Below the pieces are notes generated by a model that saw only the letters and a program-made list of their open reading frames with translations, ran no database searches and was not told where the DNA came from. Position numbers and translations under genes: made by a program. A stretch of 64,000 nucleotides of DNA from Candidatus Gastranaerophilales bacterium (lineage in GTDB: Bacteria > Cyanobacteriota > Vampirovibrionia > Gastranaerophilales > Gastranaerophilaceae), in assembly GCA_910587815.1 (NCBI GenBank), contig CAJUNK010000009.1:1-64000 (forward strand), in the 5' to 3' direction. Below, piece by piece: positions 8,782 to 16,678 of the stretch. Within the stretch, counting starts at the first letter, position 1; every line of letters starts with the position of its first letter.

Positions 8782-10818
8782 TTAAAGATTTTCAGGCACC
8801 TTTATTTTTCTGTATTCTAAATCCTTACCCAAAACAAATGGTTCTTTTTTTCTTAGTTTATCAGGATCTTTTATGGTCATTTTTTCAAATGCAACATTTG
8901 TTTGGTCAGTTCCAAGCAAGAACATAAAATCTAAATATGCATTTTGCCTTACACTGTCATAAGAAAATGCAACTTTAATATCATCCGGCCCAACAACAGC
9001 ATAGATTCTATTTTCTGTAATCAAATCACCATCTTCGTTATCTTTTTTCGGCGTTATTACACCTCTATATCCAATTGATAAATACTTGCATAGTTTTAGA
9101 CTTTCTTCTATACCTATAGATGATTTACCATAAGTGTATTCATCAAATCTAAATGGGCTGTAGCCATGGGTTCCACCTATTGCATAATTTACACTAGACT
9201 TCCAATTTTTAATCCTGGATTCTATAACAGGTCCGCCACGAACCAAGCCAAAGGTTTCACCTGTGCCATAAACCGTTGCCATAGTTTGTCCCATAACACC
9301 AAGGCTTAAACCCATATCTTGTTCTCTATTTGTAATGCTAAATAAATTTTTATTTAATTGCGATTGCCATCTAAAACGCATTGTACCGTAATTATTATCT
9401 TCCTGTCGGCTTTCAACATAATCAGATGCATAACCAGCTGTAAATCTATGTCTAAAACTTGCTCTTAAATCTTCAATATGGTGCTGCCTATCATAAACCA
9501 ATTGCGCAAGATGCCCAGCCCTTTTAGAGCCTATAAACCATTCATCCTTGTATGCATGACGGCCAAAATCTGCTTTTAGATTATTTGTAAAATTATATTC
9601 ACCATCAAGTATTAAATTTTCACTGCTTGTAGCCCAAGCGGCATCTAAATTTAAGCGCTTGGTCTTCAGTTTACCCAAAACACCTATGCCAACTTCATCG
9701 CGATACACAAGTGCAGGCGCCACTTTTAAATTTCCGCCAGCAGGAAGTTTAAAAATATAACCCATGCCTGCATATTGTCCAAAATCACTAATAGAACCTA
9801 TCTCTACAGGAATATTTGCTTCAACATAATTTACTTCTTTATCTGAAAAAAGTTCAATCGAATTAATTGTTACAAGCTTTAACTTTTTGTAATATAAATC
9901 AGCATTTTTTAATGTTAAAGTGTCATGGTCTTTTTTTGATTCTACCAAAATTTCTTTGGTTTTAATTTTATATGGGGATAATCTTTCTTTTTTAATATCA
10001 AAATCAATAATTTCATCTTGTATTAGCATTTTATCATAAGAATTAAAACCTGAAGTCTGAAGGCGCATTTCTATCTTTTTTGCAAGCTCCACACTGCCAT
10101 TTACAGATTCCAGTCTATCCGTATAGGCGTATCCTTCTTCTGCGCGCAGCCTGATAAAAGTACCAACACCAATTATTGGCGAATCAATCAAAGCATTTTC
10201 TTCATTCAAATCAATCGCCATATATTCGCCGTTTATAGTATTTCCATCCCTTTTCAAACAAACATTACCATACATTTTTATAACGTTTGCATTTTTATCA
10301 TACACGGCTCTGTCTGATGTTAACACAGTATTATCGCCTGTTGTAATTACAACATTGCCTCTAGCCTCTATTTCTCCCCTATCATCAAAATATTCAAGCT
10401 CTTTACTATCTATTGTTAAACCATTTTTCTTTTCAGATGAAACTTGGGTTTGAGCTGCCTCTTTTCTTGCGTTTGATTCCCTAATTTTTTTTAGGATAAT
10501 TTCATCAATAGGGTTTGGAATATAAAATTCTTTTTCTGCGCCGCCCCTTACAATGGTTTGCCCAAGGGCATTCTTATTGCTGTTTAAAAATTCCGGCTTA
10601 TCAGCACTTACATGGTTTGGCAAAACAGGCTCTGTGGTTTTTGGTATCACTGTTTCAGCCTGAACAGTTTCATAAGCATCAGCACTTTGATAGATAAAAT
10701 CCGATACACAAAAAGTGCATAATGATAAAAACACAGCTAAACCCTTATTGAAAGTATGGCTTGCAATGCATCTTTTTATAGAATTTTTACCGGTGATATT
10801 AATTACTGTAACTCCCAA
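8782..10818 (-). CDS. OstA/LptA-domain outer-membrane protein, LptD-like
   Basis: 678 residues. After an N-terminal hydrophobic segment (GLAVFLSLCTFCVSDFIY) there is an OstA/LptA-type beta-jellyroll region at about residues 125-230 (LTIDSKELEYFDDRGEIEAR and GNVVITTGDNTVLTSDRAVY). A long beta-rich C-terminal part with alternating aromatic strands follows, as in a beta-barrel. This is the architecture of LptD, which inserts lipopolysaccharide in the outer membrane. The C-terminus (KIKVPENL) lacks the terminal aromatic residue common in outer-membrane barrels. The start is uncertain: the annotated TTG lacks a clear ribosome site, and the GGGAG just after it would suit a slightly later non-ATG start. 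It is divergent in sequence, so no gene symbol is given. Confidence 0.7.
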   Translation of the reverse strand: MGVTVINITGKNSIKRCIASHTFNKGLAVFLSLCTFCVSDFIYQSADAYETVQAETVIPKTTEPVLPNHVSADKPEFLNSNKNALGQTIVRGGAEKEFYIPNPIDEIILKKIRESNARKEAAQTQVSSEKKNGLTIDSKELEYFDDRGEIEARGNVVITTGDNTVLTSDRAVYDKNANVIKMYGNVCLKRDGNTINGEYMAIDLNEENALIDSPIIGVGTFIRLRAEEGYAYTDRLESVNGSVELAKKIEMRLQTSGFNSYDKMLIQDEIIDFDIKKERLSPYKIKTKEILVESKKDHDTLTLKNADLYYKKLKLVTINSIELFSDKEVNYVEANIPVEIGSISDFGQYAGMGYIFKLPAGGNLKVAPALVYRDEVGIGVLGKLKTKRLNLDAAWATSSENLILDGEYNFTNNLKADFGRHAYKDEWFIGSKRAGHLAQLVYDRQHHIEDLRASFRHRFTAGYASDYVESRQEDNNYGTMRFRWQSQLNKNLFSITNREQDMGLSLGVMGQTMATVYGTGETFGLVRGGPVIESRIKNWKSSVNYAIGGTHGYSPFRFDEYTYGKSSIGIEESLKLCKYLSIGYRGVITPKKDNEDGDLITENRIYAVVGPDDIKVAFSYDSVRQNAYLDFMFLLGTDQTNVAFEKMTIKDPDKLRKKEPFVLGKDLEYRKIKVPENL

Positions 10819-10866
10819 AATCTATAAAATTATTCTACAACAAAATTAGAAAAAATCATACATTTA

Positions 10867-12003
10867 TTATCTTGGGATATAGTTGAAAGGATTGGTCGTA
10901 GCACCATTTCTTCTTACTTCAAAATGAAGGTGCGGCCCTGTAGAATAACCTGTTGTTCCAATATTTGCAATAACCTGGCCTCTGTATACATTTGCACCTT
11001 TTGCAACCCTGTAGCTTGAAAGGTGCGCATATAGTGTAGTTGTAGGCACGCCCCCTACTTTGCCATGGTCTATAATTACAACCTTGCCATATCCGCCATA
11101 CCAGCCCGTAAATATTACTTTACCCGAATTTGCAGCCTTTACATTTGCTCCATAAGGTGCTCCGATATCAACCCCTGAATGGAAAATTTGTTTTTTAAAT
11201 ATAGGGTGAATCCTTGTACCATAAGGTGATGTACATGGCCCTCCAACAGGACGAACAAAATTTGCAGTGGTTGTAATAGATGTTGTCTTGCCCGTTTTGC
11301 TAACGGTTTTATTAATCATATCTTCAATTTGTCTAGACTGGCGAGCAAGTTCTCTTTCAGATTTTTCCCAAGTAGCGCGGTCTGTCTTTAGTTTGTATAT
11401 CATCTTTTCGTTTCTTGAAATCGCGCTTTGGATATTTTTCTGCTGGCGGTTCATAGTTTCAATAGATACTTTTAGTTCATTTTTTTGATTTTCAAGCCTT
11501 CTTGTTAATTCTCTTATACGCCTTGTACGCTCTTGGGTTTTGGCAATTTTTTGCCTGTCTATATCCATAACAATATTTTCAAAATAAATTCTATCTAAAA
11601 AATTGTTAACATTTCTTGCAGAAAGTAAAAATTCTATGTAGCTTTTTCTTTTTGTTTTAAAAATCTGATTTATTCGCTTGTTTGTGCTGTGCTGCTGCGC
11701 CCTGTAGTTTCTCATTGCATTTTCAAGCTGAATTTGAAGTGTGTATAATTCTTCTTGCGCATTTTTATATTGCTGCCTGTTTTGATACAAATCCTGCTCT
11801 GTCTGTTCCAGTTTTTTCTGGTTTCTATAGAGTTTATTTGTTTCAATTTTTTCTAAAAGCTTTAATTTATGAATTTCTTTCTTTGCCTGAGCACGCTTTT
11901 GTTCTATCTGTTTTTGATTTGTAGCAAAAACAGCCGAATTTCCAAAGATTAAAAAAACAGCGATTAATGAATATATGATAGTATTTTTTAATTTTATATT
12001 CAT
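10867..12003 (-). CDS. Murein hydrolase activator-like M23 peptidase (EnvC/NlpD type)
   Basis: 378 residues: a signal peptide (NTIIYSLIAVFLIFGNSAVFA), a long coiled coil at about residues 30-240 rich in Lys/Glu/Gln, and a C-terminal LytM/M23 domain. The M23 motifs are present: HSGVDIGAP (metal His and Asp), TTTLYAHLSSY and GPHLHFEV (HxH). Intact metal ligands suggest a working endopeptidase, unlike EnvC itself, which is degenerate. Proteins of this shape cut or control peptidoglycan at division sites. ATG 12003 lies 11 bases after a 38-residue membrane peptide gene. The LptD-like gene follows after about 48 bases, so an envelope operon is likely. Confidence 0.87.
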   Translation of the reverse strand: MNIKLKNTIIYSLIAVFLIFGNSAVFATNQKQIEQKRAQAKKEIHKLKLLEKIETNKLYRNQKKLEQTEQDLYQNRQQYKNAQEELYTLQIQLENAMRNYRAQQHSTNKRINQIFKTKRKSYIEFLLSARNVNNFLDRIYFENIVMDIDRQKIAKTQERTRRIRELTRRLENQKNELKVSIETMNRQQKNIQSAISRNEKMIYKLKTDRATWEKSERELARQSRQIEDMINKTVSKTGKTTSITTTANFVRPVGGPCTSPYGTRIHPIFKKQIFHSGVDIGAPYGANVKAANSGKVIFTGWYGGYGKVVIIDHGKVGGVPTTTLYAHLSSYRVAKGANVYRGQVIANIGTTGYSTGPHLHFEVRRNGATTNPFNYIPR

Positions 12004-12014
12004 ACTTTTAAAAA

Positions 12015-12131
12015 TTAATTTGCAAGAAGCGGCAATAATATAGTGGCGCCAATCATCCAAGCTGCAACTGTGATAACTAAAACACCCACAATTATTCTTC
12101 TGTTCTTCCTAAAAAATTCCATTTTCCCCAT
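12015..12131 (-). CDS. Small single-pass membrane peptide upstream of the M23 gene
   Basis: A 38-codon frame starting ATG at 12131 with TTAGGGAT immediately upstream as a ribosome site. A second ATG at 12122 is preceded by GGGGAAA. The product has a basic start (EFFRKNRRII), a hydrophobic helix (VGVLVITVAAWMIGATILL) and a very short tail, giving a cytoplasm-in, single-pass topology. It ends 11 bases before the M23 peptidase start and is therefore probably cotranslated. I do not recognise a family. The good ribosome site, topology and spacing support a real gene. Confidence 0.6.
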   Translation of the reverse strand: MGKMEFFRKNRRIIVGVLVITVAAWMIGATILLPLLAN

Positions 12132-12249
12132 TATCCCTAATTGTAACTTATATTAATATTTTAACTGAAACATTTTGCACTTGCAAACGAGAAAAGCGCA
12201 AAATACTACATTTGGTTTATACAGCAGCAAATAAGGTTGGTGGTAAAAA

Positions 12250-13584
12250 CTATTTTTTTACTTTGCACCCATCATCCTCAGCATCAATTTTGCCATCAAA
12301 ATTATTATCCACTCCATCATAACAAGAATTTATACTTTCAAAGCTTTCCGCCCTTGGAATCAACCTTAAATATTTTTCATCCAAAGAATTATAAAGTTTT
12401 AAAAAATATTCCCTATAAAAGCTTGCTATTTCAGAATTTTCAAAAATTAAAATGTTTTCATCATTGCGTCCCATGCCAGAATGTGAAAAATTAGCACTGC
12501 CTGTAATGAAAATTTTTCCATCTATCACCATATTCTTTTCATGGTTTTTGCCGCCCCAGTTTTCCACTTTTAAAAATATCCCATTTTCTCTTAAATTTTT
12601 TACCTTCATTTTATTATTTGAAGCACCCACAGCATCATAGATAATCTTCACATCCACCCCGCGTTTTTTGGCATTTATTAATTCTTCAATTATGCCGTTA
12701 TGGGTCAAATAAAAAATACTTACAAAAATTTCTTTTTTAGCATTTTTTAAAATAGGTAAAATCCTTGTTTCATAAGGATTTGTTGCCGGTGAAAACATTA
12801 TATGTAAATTTCCATTTGCACAATTAATTTTTTTATTAATATTTTGTTTTTGTTTTTGAAAATAACCTGCATACATCTGTTCAAACTCATCAGTATAGGT
12901 TTTTACCACATCTTCATTTTTAATTAAAAGCACAGTATTTGCATTATACCCGCCGCTTCCTGTATTTGAAATATTCATTGTGCCTGTAAAAACAGTATTT
13001 TTATCAAAGATGAAAAACTTATTGTGCATATATGGGGTGTTAAAATCTGAAACAGTATTGAAATTTTTAATTAAATCCTTTGTATCATAATAAACAAAGG
13101 TGTTATCCGGGCGGCTATCTGTTACACCCCTTATTTTTACACCTCTTTCTTTTGCATCCAAAAGTGCTTTCATTACATCCTTTTGCCCTTCTATACCATA
13201 AAGTGCAAAATCAATTGAAGTTTCAGCATTGTTTATATTTTCTAATAATGCCTTGCAGGCATTGGTTTTGCAGGTGGTTGAAGGTTTGCCAACCGTGCTT
13301 GGATTTATAAAAAAGATTTCAACACTGCAAAAATTATCCCCAAATTTTTTATATAGAGAACTTTTAAAAGGTACAGGCGCATTTTGTTTTTTTATATTAT
13401 TTTGGGTTATTTTTTCGGGTTTTAGTTTTTTTACAGTTTTTTTAAATTCAAAATGCTTATATTTAAAATTTTGTTCAAAATTCAAGTCAAAATTTGGAAT
13501 TTTCTTTGATTTTAAATAGATTTCGCTTTGGATAAAAAGGAAACATAAAAAGGCAATTATAGTGATAACCTGTATTTTTTTCAT
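12250..13584 (-). CDS. Phospholipase D-superfamily protein with C-terminal metal-binding-like motif
   Basis: 444 residues with an N-terminal hydrophobic anchor or signal (IQVITIIAFLCFLFIQSEIY) and two PLD catalytic repeats: MHNKFFIFDKNTVFTGTMN (about 185) and HEKNMVIDGKIFITGSANFS (about 345). Both retain His-x-Lys-x4-Asp, the transphosphatidylase and nuclease active site, so the enzyme should be functional as a lipase or, as in Nuc-type proteins, a nuclease outside the cytoplasm. The last ~25 residues (CYDGVDNNFDGKIDAEDDGC) match the Cys-bounded Asp-rich motif found at the ends of many surface proteins. Its ATG overlaps the stop of the MerR gene (ATGA), so the regulator and enzyme form an operon. 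Confidence 0.85.
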   Translation of the reverse strand: MKKIQVITIIAFLCFLFIQSEIYLKSKKIPNFDLNFEQNFKYKHFEFKKTVKKLKPEKITQNNIKKQNAPVPFKSSLYKKFGDNFCSVEIFFINPSTVGKPSTTCKTNACKALLENINNAETSIDFALYGIEGQKDVMKALLDAKERGVKIRGVTDSRPDNTFVYYDTKDLIKNFNTVSDFNTPYMHNKFFIFDKNTVFTGTMNISNTGSGGYNANTVLLIKNEDVVKTYTDEFEQMYAGYFQKQKQNINKKINCANGNLHIMFSPATNPYETRILPILKNAKKEIFVSIFYLTHNGIIEELINAKKRGVDVKIIYDAVGASNNKMKVKNLRENGIFLKVENWGGKNHEKNMVIDGKIFITGSANFSHSGMGRNDENILIFENSEIASFYREYFLKLYNSLDEKYLRLIPRAESFESINSCYDGVDNNFDGKIDAEDDGCKVKK

Positions 13585-13964
13585 TTATTCTTTTTTAATT
13601 TTCTTGCTTTGTTTCTATTTTCAGAATAAAGGCGTTTTGTGAAAAATTCTGCAAATTCATCCAAATATTTCACAGGGTCCCTATCTTTGAATTTTTCAAA
13701 TTCCATTGAAACTTTGATGTTTTTTAATGGAACATTTAATTTTAAAAGTTTGTGTATTTTAATTAGAAGTTCAATATCGTTATAACTATAAATTCTATAG
13801 TTTTGTGAATTTCTTTTAACTTTTATTAGGCCTTCATTGTCCAATCTTTGAACAGACATGTGAGAAGAAAGTTTTAAAATTTCTTTTACATCCTTAATTG
13901 TAAAAACCGGTTCAGATGGGGTTTTTGCAGCTTCATCATATTTTATTTTAAGCTCTTTTCTCAT
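13581..13964 (-). CDS. MerR-like HTH regulator, copy A
   Basis: 127 residues from ATG 13964. The core EPVFTIKDVKEILKLSSHMSVQ / RLDNEGLIKVKRNSQNYRIYSYNDIELL is a MerR-type winged helix-turn-helix (helix-turn-helix, then the RxYxxxDI wing). A helical C-terminus follows. There is no metal-binding Cys set. An upstream in-frame ATG at 13991 exists, but the 13964 start aligns exactly with the start of copy B. The last ~17 residues (RLYSENRNKARKLKKNK) are identical to copy B. The stop overlaps the PLD gene start, so the likely target is its own operon. Confidence 0.8.
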   Translation of the reverse strand: MRKELKIKYDEAAKTPSEPVFTIKDVKEILKLSSHMSVQRLDNEGLIKVKRNSQNYRIYSYNDIELLIKIHKLLKLNVPLKNIKVSMEFEKFKDRDPVKYLDEFAEFFTKRLYSENRNKARKLKKNK

Positions 13965-14024
13965 GTGATTGATTATCACAATTAGCAACATTTATCTCAA
14001 TTGCTAACATGTTTAGTTGCTAAT
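13965..14024. promoter_or_regulatory. Candidate operator region of MerR copy A
   Basis: Read on the plus strand: ATTAGCAAC (13981-13989) and its exact inverse GTTGCTAAT (14016-14024) flank a third half-site TTGCTAA (14001-14007). Inside the gene-proximal part, TGTGAT and ATCACA form a 6-bp inverted pair. Repeated half-sites just before a MerR-type start suggest autoregulation (inference). Confidence 0.45.
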
Positions 14025-14038
14025 ATAAATTTCAAGTA

Positions 14039-14122
14039 TTGACAAAAAATCTTTATATAGTAAGCTTTATCATACAAAAGAAATAAAAAAATTGTTAATC
14101 CTTTTTGACCTTTACAAAACTA
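14039..14122. promoter_or_regulatory. Duplicated two-block upstream element, copy A
   Basis: A 30-base block (14039-14068, beginning TTGACAAAAAATC) and a 23-base block (14100-14122, CCTTTTTGACCTTTACAAAA then CTA) are separated by 31 bases. Both blocks recur with identical sequence and spacing upstream of copy B, while the spacer differs. This is likely promoter or operator DNA shared by the two MerR genes. I cannot assign -35/-10 boxes with confidence on either strand. Confidence 0.55.
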
Positions 14123-14166
14123 TAGATAAAAAGACAAGCGTTTAAAAAGACAAAAAATTCAGGTAA

Positions 14167-14550
14167 CTATTTATTCTTTTTTAATTTTCTTGCTTTGTTT
14201 CTGTTTTCTGAATAAAGACGTTTTGTGTAAAGGTTTATAAAAGTTTCAACAAACATTTCTTTATCATCACCCTTGGCTTGTGCATAATCTAACATAGTCT
14301 TAATTGTAAGATATGAAATATCAAATTCAATAAGCTTTTGCAGCTTTTTCATATATTCTATTTGATTGTAAGTATATATTCTATGTCCTAATGCATTTCT
14401 ATGCGCTTCCACAAGCCCGTTTTTATCAAAACGCTGCGCAGTACTTTGAGAAGAAAAGCCGATAATATTCATCACATCTTTTGTTGTAAAAATTGGCTCA
14501 TTTGGAGTGTTAGAAGCACTTTTATACTTTTCTTTTAGCCCTTTATCCAT
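14167..14550 (-). CDS. MerR-like HTH regulator, copy B
   Basis: 127 residues, paralogous to the regulator at 13581-13964. The same EPIFTTKDVMNIIGFSSQST helix-turn-helix opens the protein, with the RIYTYNQIEYM wing, a helical tail, and an identical C-terminal 17 residues. The middle and recognition helix have diverged (SSQSTAQRFDKNGL against SSHMSVQRLDNEGL), so the DNA site may differ. There is no gene directly downstream on the same strand apart from copy A, about 176 bases on. It arose by tandem duplication together with its upstream element. Confidence 0.8.
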   Translation of the reverse strand: MDKGLKEKYKSASNTPNEPIFTTKDVMNIIGFSSQSTAQRFDKNGLVEAHRNALGHRIYTYNQIEYMKKLQKLIEFDISYLTIKTMLDYAQAKGDDKEMFVETFINLYTKRLYSENRNKARKLKKNK

Positions 14551-14594
14551 ACTAAAAATGTGACATACCGCAAATATAACTTCAATAAACTTTA

Positions 14595-14612
14595 TAAATT
14601 GACGTCAATTTA
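14595..14612. promoter_or_regulatory. Perfect 18-bp palindrome before MerR copy B
   Basis: TAAATTGACGTCAATTTA is fully self-complementary and lies 45-62 bases upstream of the copy B start, between it and the duplicated block. It is a good candidate operator for a dimeric regulator. No counterpart is seen before copy A. Confidence 0.5.
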
Positions 14613-14623
14613 AATGAATGTAC

Positions 14624-14707
14624 TTGACAAAAAATCTTTATATAGTAAGCTTTGTAATGTGAATATAATAAAAAAATAGTTCACCCTTTTTGACCTTTAC
14701 AAAACTA
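14624..14707. promoter_or_regulatory. Duplicated two-block upstream element, copy B
   Basis: Same 30-base block (14624-14653) and 23-base block (14685-14707) as the copy at 14039-14122, again with a 31-base spacer. The rest of the gene-free stretch 14551-14906 holds the 18-bp palindrome, a TGAAATC/GATTTCA inverted pair at 14782-14799 and a CCCTAGGG palindrome. No further gene is seen. Confidence 0.55.
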
Positions 14708-14906
14708 CACGGTACAAAAAGCGCTGGTTAGATTATTCAGTTAGATATTTAAAAATTTAAACTAAAATTAATCCAACGCAATGAAATCTTTAGATTTCAG
14801 CCGAATGGTTTTAAAACTCCCCATCATAGTAAAGCCCAATAACCACCCTAGGGACTGCTCTTTTGGGGATTCTTTTTTATATCAATTCAAGCTAAAAATA
14901 ATCATT

Positions 14907-15911
14907 ATGAAAATAACATTTTTTGATACTTTTCCACATGAAGAAGCATATCTTTCAACACATTTGCCAGAAGGGATGGAAGCAGTATATATAAACACAA
15001 GCCTTCACCCTGCAACAAAAACCCCCGATGAGACTTTAAATTCAGATATAATATCTGTTTTCACCCCGTCATTGTTAAACAGGGAAACGCTTGAAAAATT
15101 TCCAAATTTAAAATTTATCCTTTTAAGGTCAGTAGGCTTTTCGCATGTTGATATGCAATATACGCGCAATAGAGATATTCATGTTTTTAATACGCCAAAT
15201 TATGGCGATTATACTGTTGCAGAATATGTTTTTGCAAGTCTGCTTTCATTAATTAGAAAAATTCCGCAATCAAATAATGCCCTTAGAATGGGAAACATTT
15301 TATTAGATAAATACGTAGGACTTGAATTATACTCAAAGACAATGGGCGTTATAGGCACAGGGGCGATAGGTTCAAAGGTCGTAAAAATTGCAAAAGGCTT
15401 TTCTATGGATGTTATAGCGTATGATATCAATAAAAATACAGATGCAGAATATGTTTCATTAGATGAATTATGCAAACGCGCAGATATTATAAGCATCAAT
15501 ACACCATTAACACCTGATACACTTAGAATGTTTGACAGAAACAGATTAAATTCTTTAAAAAAGGGTGTGATTATTGTAAACACTGCACGCGGAGAAATAA
15601 TAGACACAAATGCGCTATATGACGCCATTTTAGATAAAAGAGTGGCATACGCTGCATTAGATGTCATAGAATGTGAAGATATGTTATGGCAAAAGCCACA
15701 TCAGGCAGTGTATTTTGATAGCATAAAAGAAAATTGTTTGAAAAATTTCCTTGTTGCAAACAGACTTTTAAAGATGGACAATGTGCTTATAACCCCGCAC
15801 ACTGCCTATGATACAAAGGAAGCTACAAAAAGAATTTTAGAAATAACAGTAGAAAATATTAATTCTTGTATTAATTTTAGCGCTGGCGCTAAAAATCAGG
15901 TTTTGGTATAA
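14907..15911 (+). CDS. D-isomer-specific 2-hydroxyacid dehydrogenase (D-lactate dehydrogenase-like)
   Basis: 334 residues, the normal family length. The Rossmann motif GVIGTGAIGSKV (Gly150/152/155) binds NAD. Catalytic elements are present: the Arg in VNTARGEIID, the Glu in LDVIECED and the His in ITPHTAYDT. Overall resemblance is to fermentative D-lactate dehydrogenases that reduce pyruvate, fitting an anaerobe, but substrate cannot be read from sequence. ATG 14907 gives the standard N-terminus; an in-frame ATG at 14781 would add 42 residues unlike the family. Its last codons contain the inverted repeat and promoter of deoC. Confidence 0.85.
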   Translation: MKITFFDTFPHEEAYLSTHLPEGMEAVYINTSLHPATKTPDETLNSDIISVFTPSLLNRETLEKFPNLKFILLRSVGFSHVDMQYTRNRDIHVFNTPNYGDYTVAEYVFASLLSLIRKIPQSNNALRMGNILLDKYVGLELYSKTMGVIGTGAIGSKVVKIAKGFSMDVIAYDINKNTDAEYVSLDELCKRADIISINTPLTPDTLRMFDRNRLNSLKKGVIIVNTARGEIIDTNALYDAILDKRVAYAALDVIECEDMLWQKPHQAVYFDSIKENCLKNFLVANRLLKMDNVLITPHTAYDTKEATKRILEITVENINSCINFSAGAKNQVLV

Positions 15912-15912
15912 T
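15875..15912 (+). promoter_or_regulatory. Candidate leaderless promoter of deoC with overlapping inverted repeat
   Basis: An extended -10 box TGGTATAAT (TATAAT at 15907-15912) ends 7 bases before the deoC ATG, so transcription would start at or next to the start codon. There is no ribosome site. A perfect 9-bp inverted repeat, TTTTAGCGC/GCGCTAAAA (15875-15883 and 15886-15894), covers the -35 position and could be an operator or a hairpin at the end of the dehydrogenase gene. Confidence 0.5.
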
Positions 15913-15919
15913 ATTTGCT

Positions 15920-16594
15920 ATGAACATAGCAAAATATATTGAACACACCCTTTTAAAGCCGGGTGCAACAGAAAACGACATTAAAAAATTAATTGATGAA
16001 GCATTTGAATATAAATTTTTTGGCGTTTGTATAAACCCAAATTTTGTAAAATATGCAAGAAAATACATCAATGAAAAAGCAGGTGAAAATAAAGTAAACG
16101 GCGATGTTAAGCTTGTAACTGTTGTAAATTTCCCATTGGGCACAAACAGTATGGATACAACTTTAGTACAAATCCATGAAGCTATAACAGAAGGTGCGGA
16201 TGAAATTGACACTGTAATAAACCTTTCTGCCATTAAAATGGGAGATTATAAAAGGGTTTCTGATGAAATTAAAACTACAAAAAATATGTGCGGCAACCAT
16301 AAATTAAAAGTGATATTGGAAGTGGACCTTTTAACACGCGATGAAATTAAAAAGGCTTGCCTAAATTGCATTACAGCCGGGGCAGATTTTGTAAAAACAT
16401 CAACAGGCTTTTTAAAAGAAGGGCTTGGCGCCACAACAGAAAATATCCGTCTGATGAGTGAAACTGTTTCAAGACGCGGGATGGGCGTAAAAGCATCTGG
16501 CGGCATTAGAACAAGGGTTCAAGCTATTGATTTAATAAATGCAGGCGCTGACAGATTAGGCACAAGCTCTGGTGTTGCCATTGTAAAATATTAA
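15920..16594 (+). CDS. deoC: Deoxyribose-phosphate aldolase
   Basis: Splits 2-deoxyribose 5-phosphate to glyceraldehyde 3-phosphate and acetaldehyde in deoxynucleoside catabolism. 224 residues, the standard size for a class I aldolase. It opens YIEHTLLKPGAT, as in family members, and the Schiff-base lysine is Lys159 in GADFVKTSTGF. KASGGIRT and GTSSG form the phosphate-binding end. The start follows an extended -10 box directly, suggesting a leaderless message. The gene begins 8 bases after the dehydrogenase stop. Confidence 0.93.
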   Translation: MNIAKYIEHTLLKPGATENDIKKLIDEAFEYKFFGVCINPNFVKYARKYINEKAGENKVNGDVKLVTVVNFPLGTNSMDTTLVQIHEAITEGADEIDTVINLSAIKMGDYKRVSDEIKTTKNMCGNHKLKVILEVDLLTRDEIKKACLNCITAGADFVKTSTGFLKEGLGATTENIRLMSETVSRRGMGVKASGGIRTRVQAIDLINAGADRLGTSSGVAIVKY

Positions 16595-16678
16595 ACAAAA
16601 CCAACTGCATCAATATAGCAGACAGGTAATATTAATATTTATTAAGTTTTATTAATTTTTTAGAATAGGGACAAAAAA

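Noticed and set aside
13965..13991. Upstream ATG start for MerR copy A
   Set aside because: Copy B aligns with the internal ATG at 13964, and the extra nine codons coincide with operator-like repeats.
14039..14068. TTGACA in the duplicated block as a plus-strand -35 box
   Set aside because: No acceptable -10 box lies 16-18 bases downstream (AAGCTT is found there), and the adjacent genes are on the minus strand.
14781..14906. Longer N-terminus for the 2-hydroxyacid dehydrogenase
   Set aside because: The extra 42 residues do not resemble the family and cross the TGAAATC/GATTTCA inverted pair. The ATG at 14907 gives the expected start.
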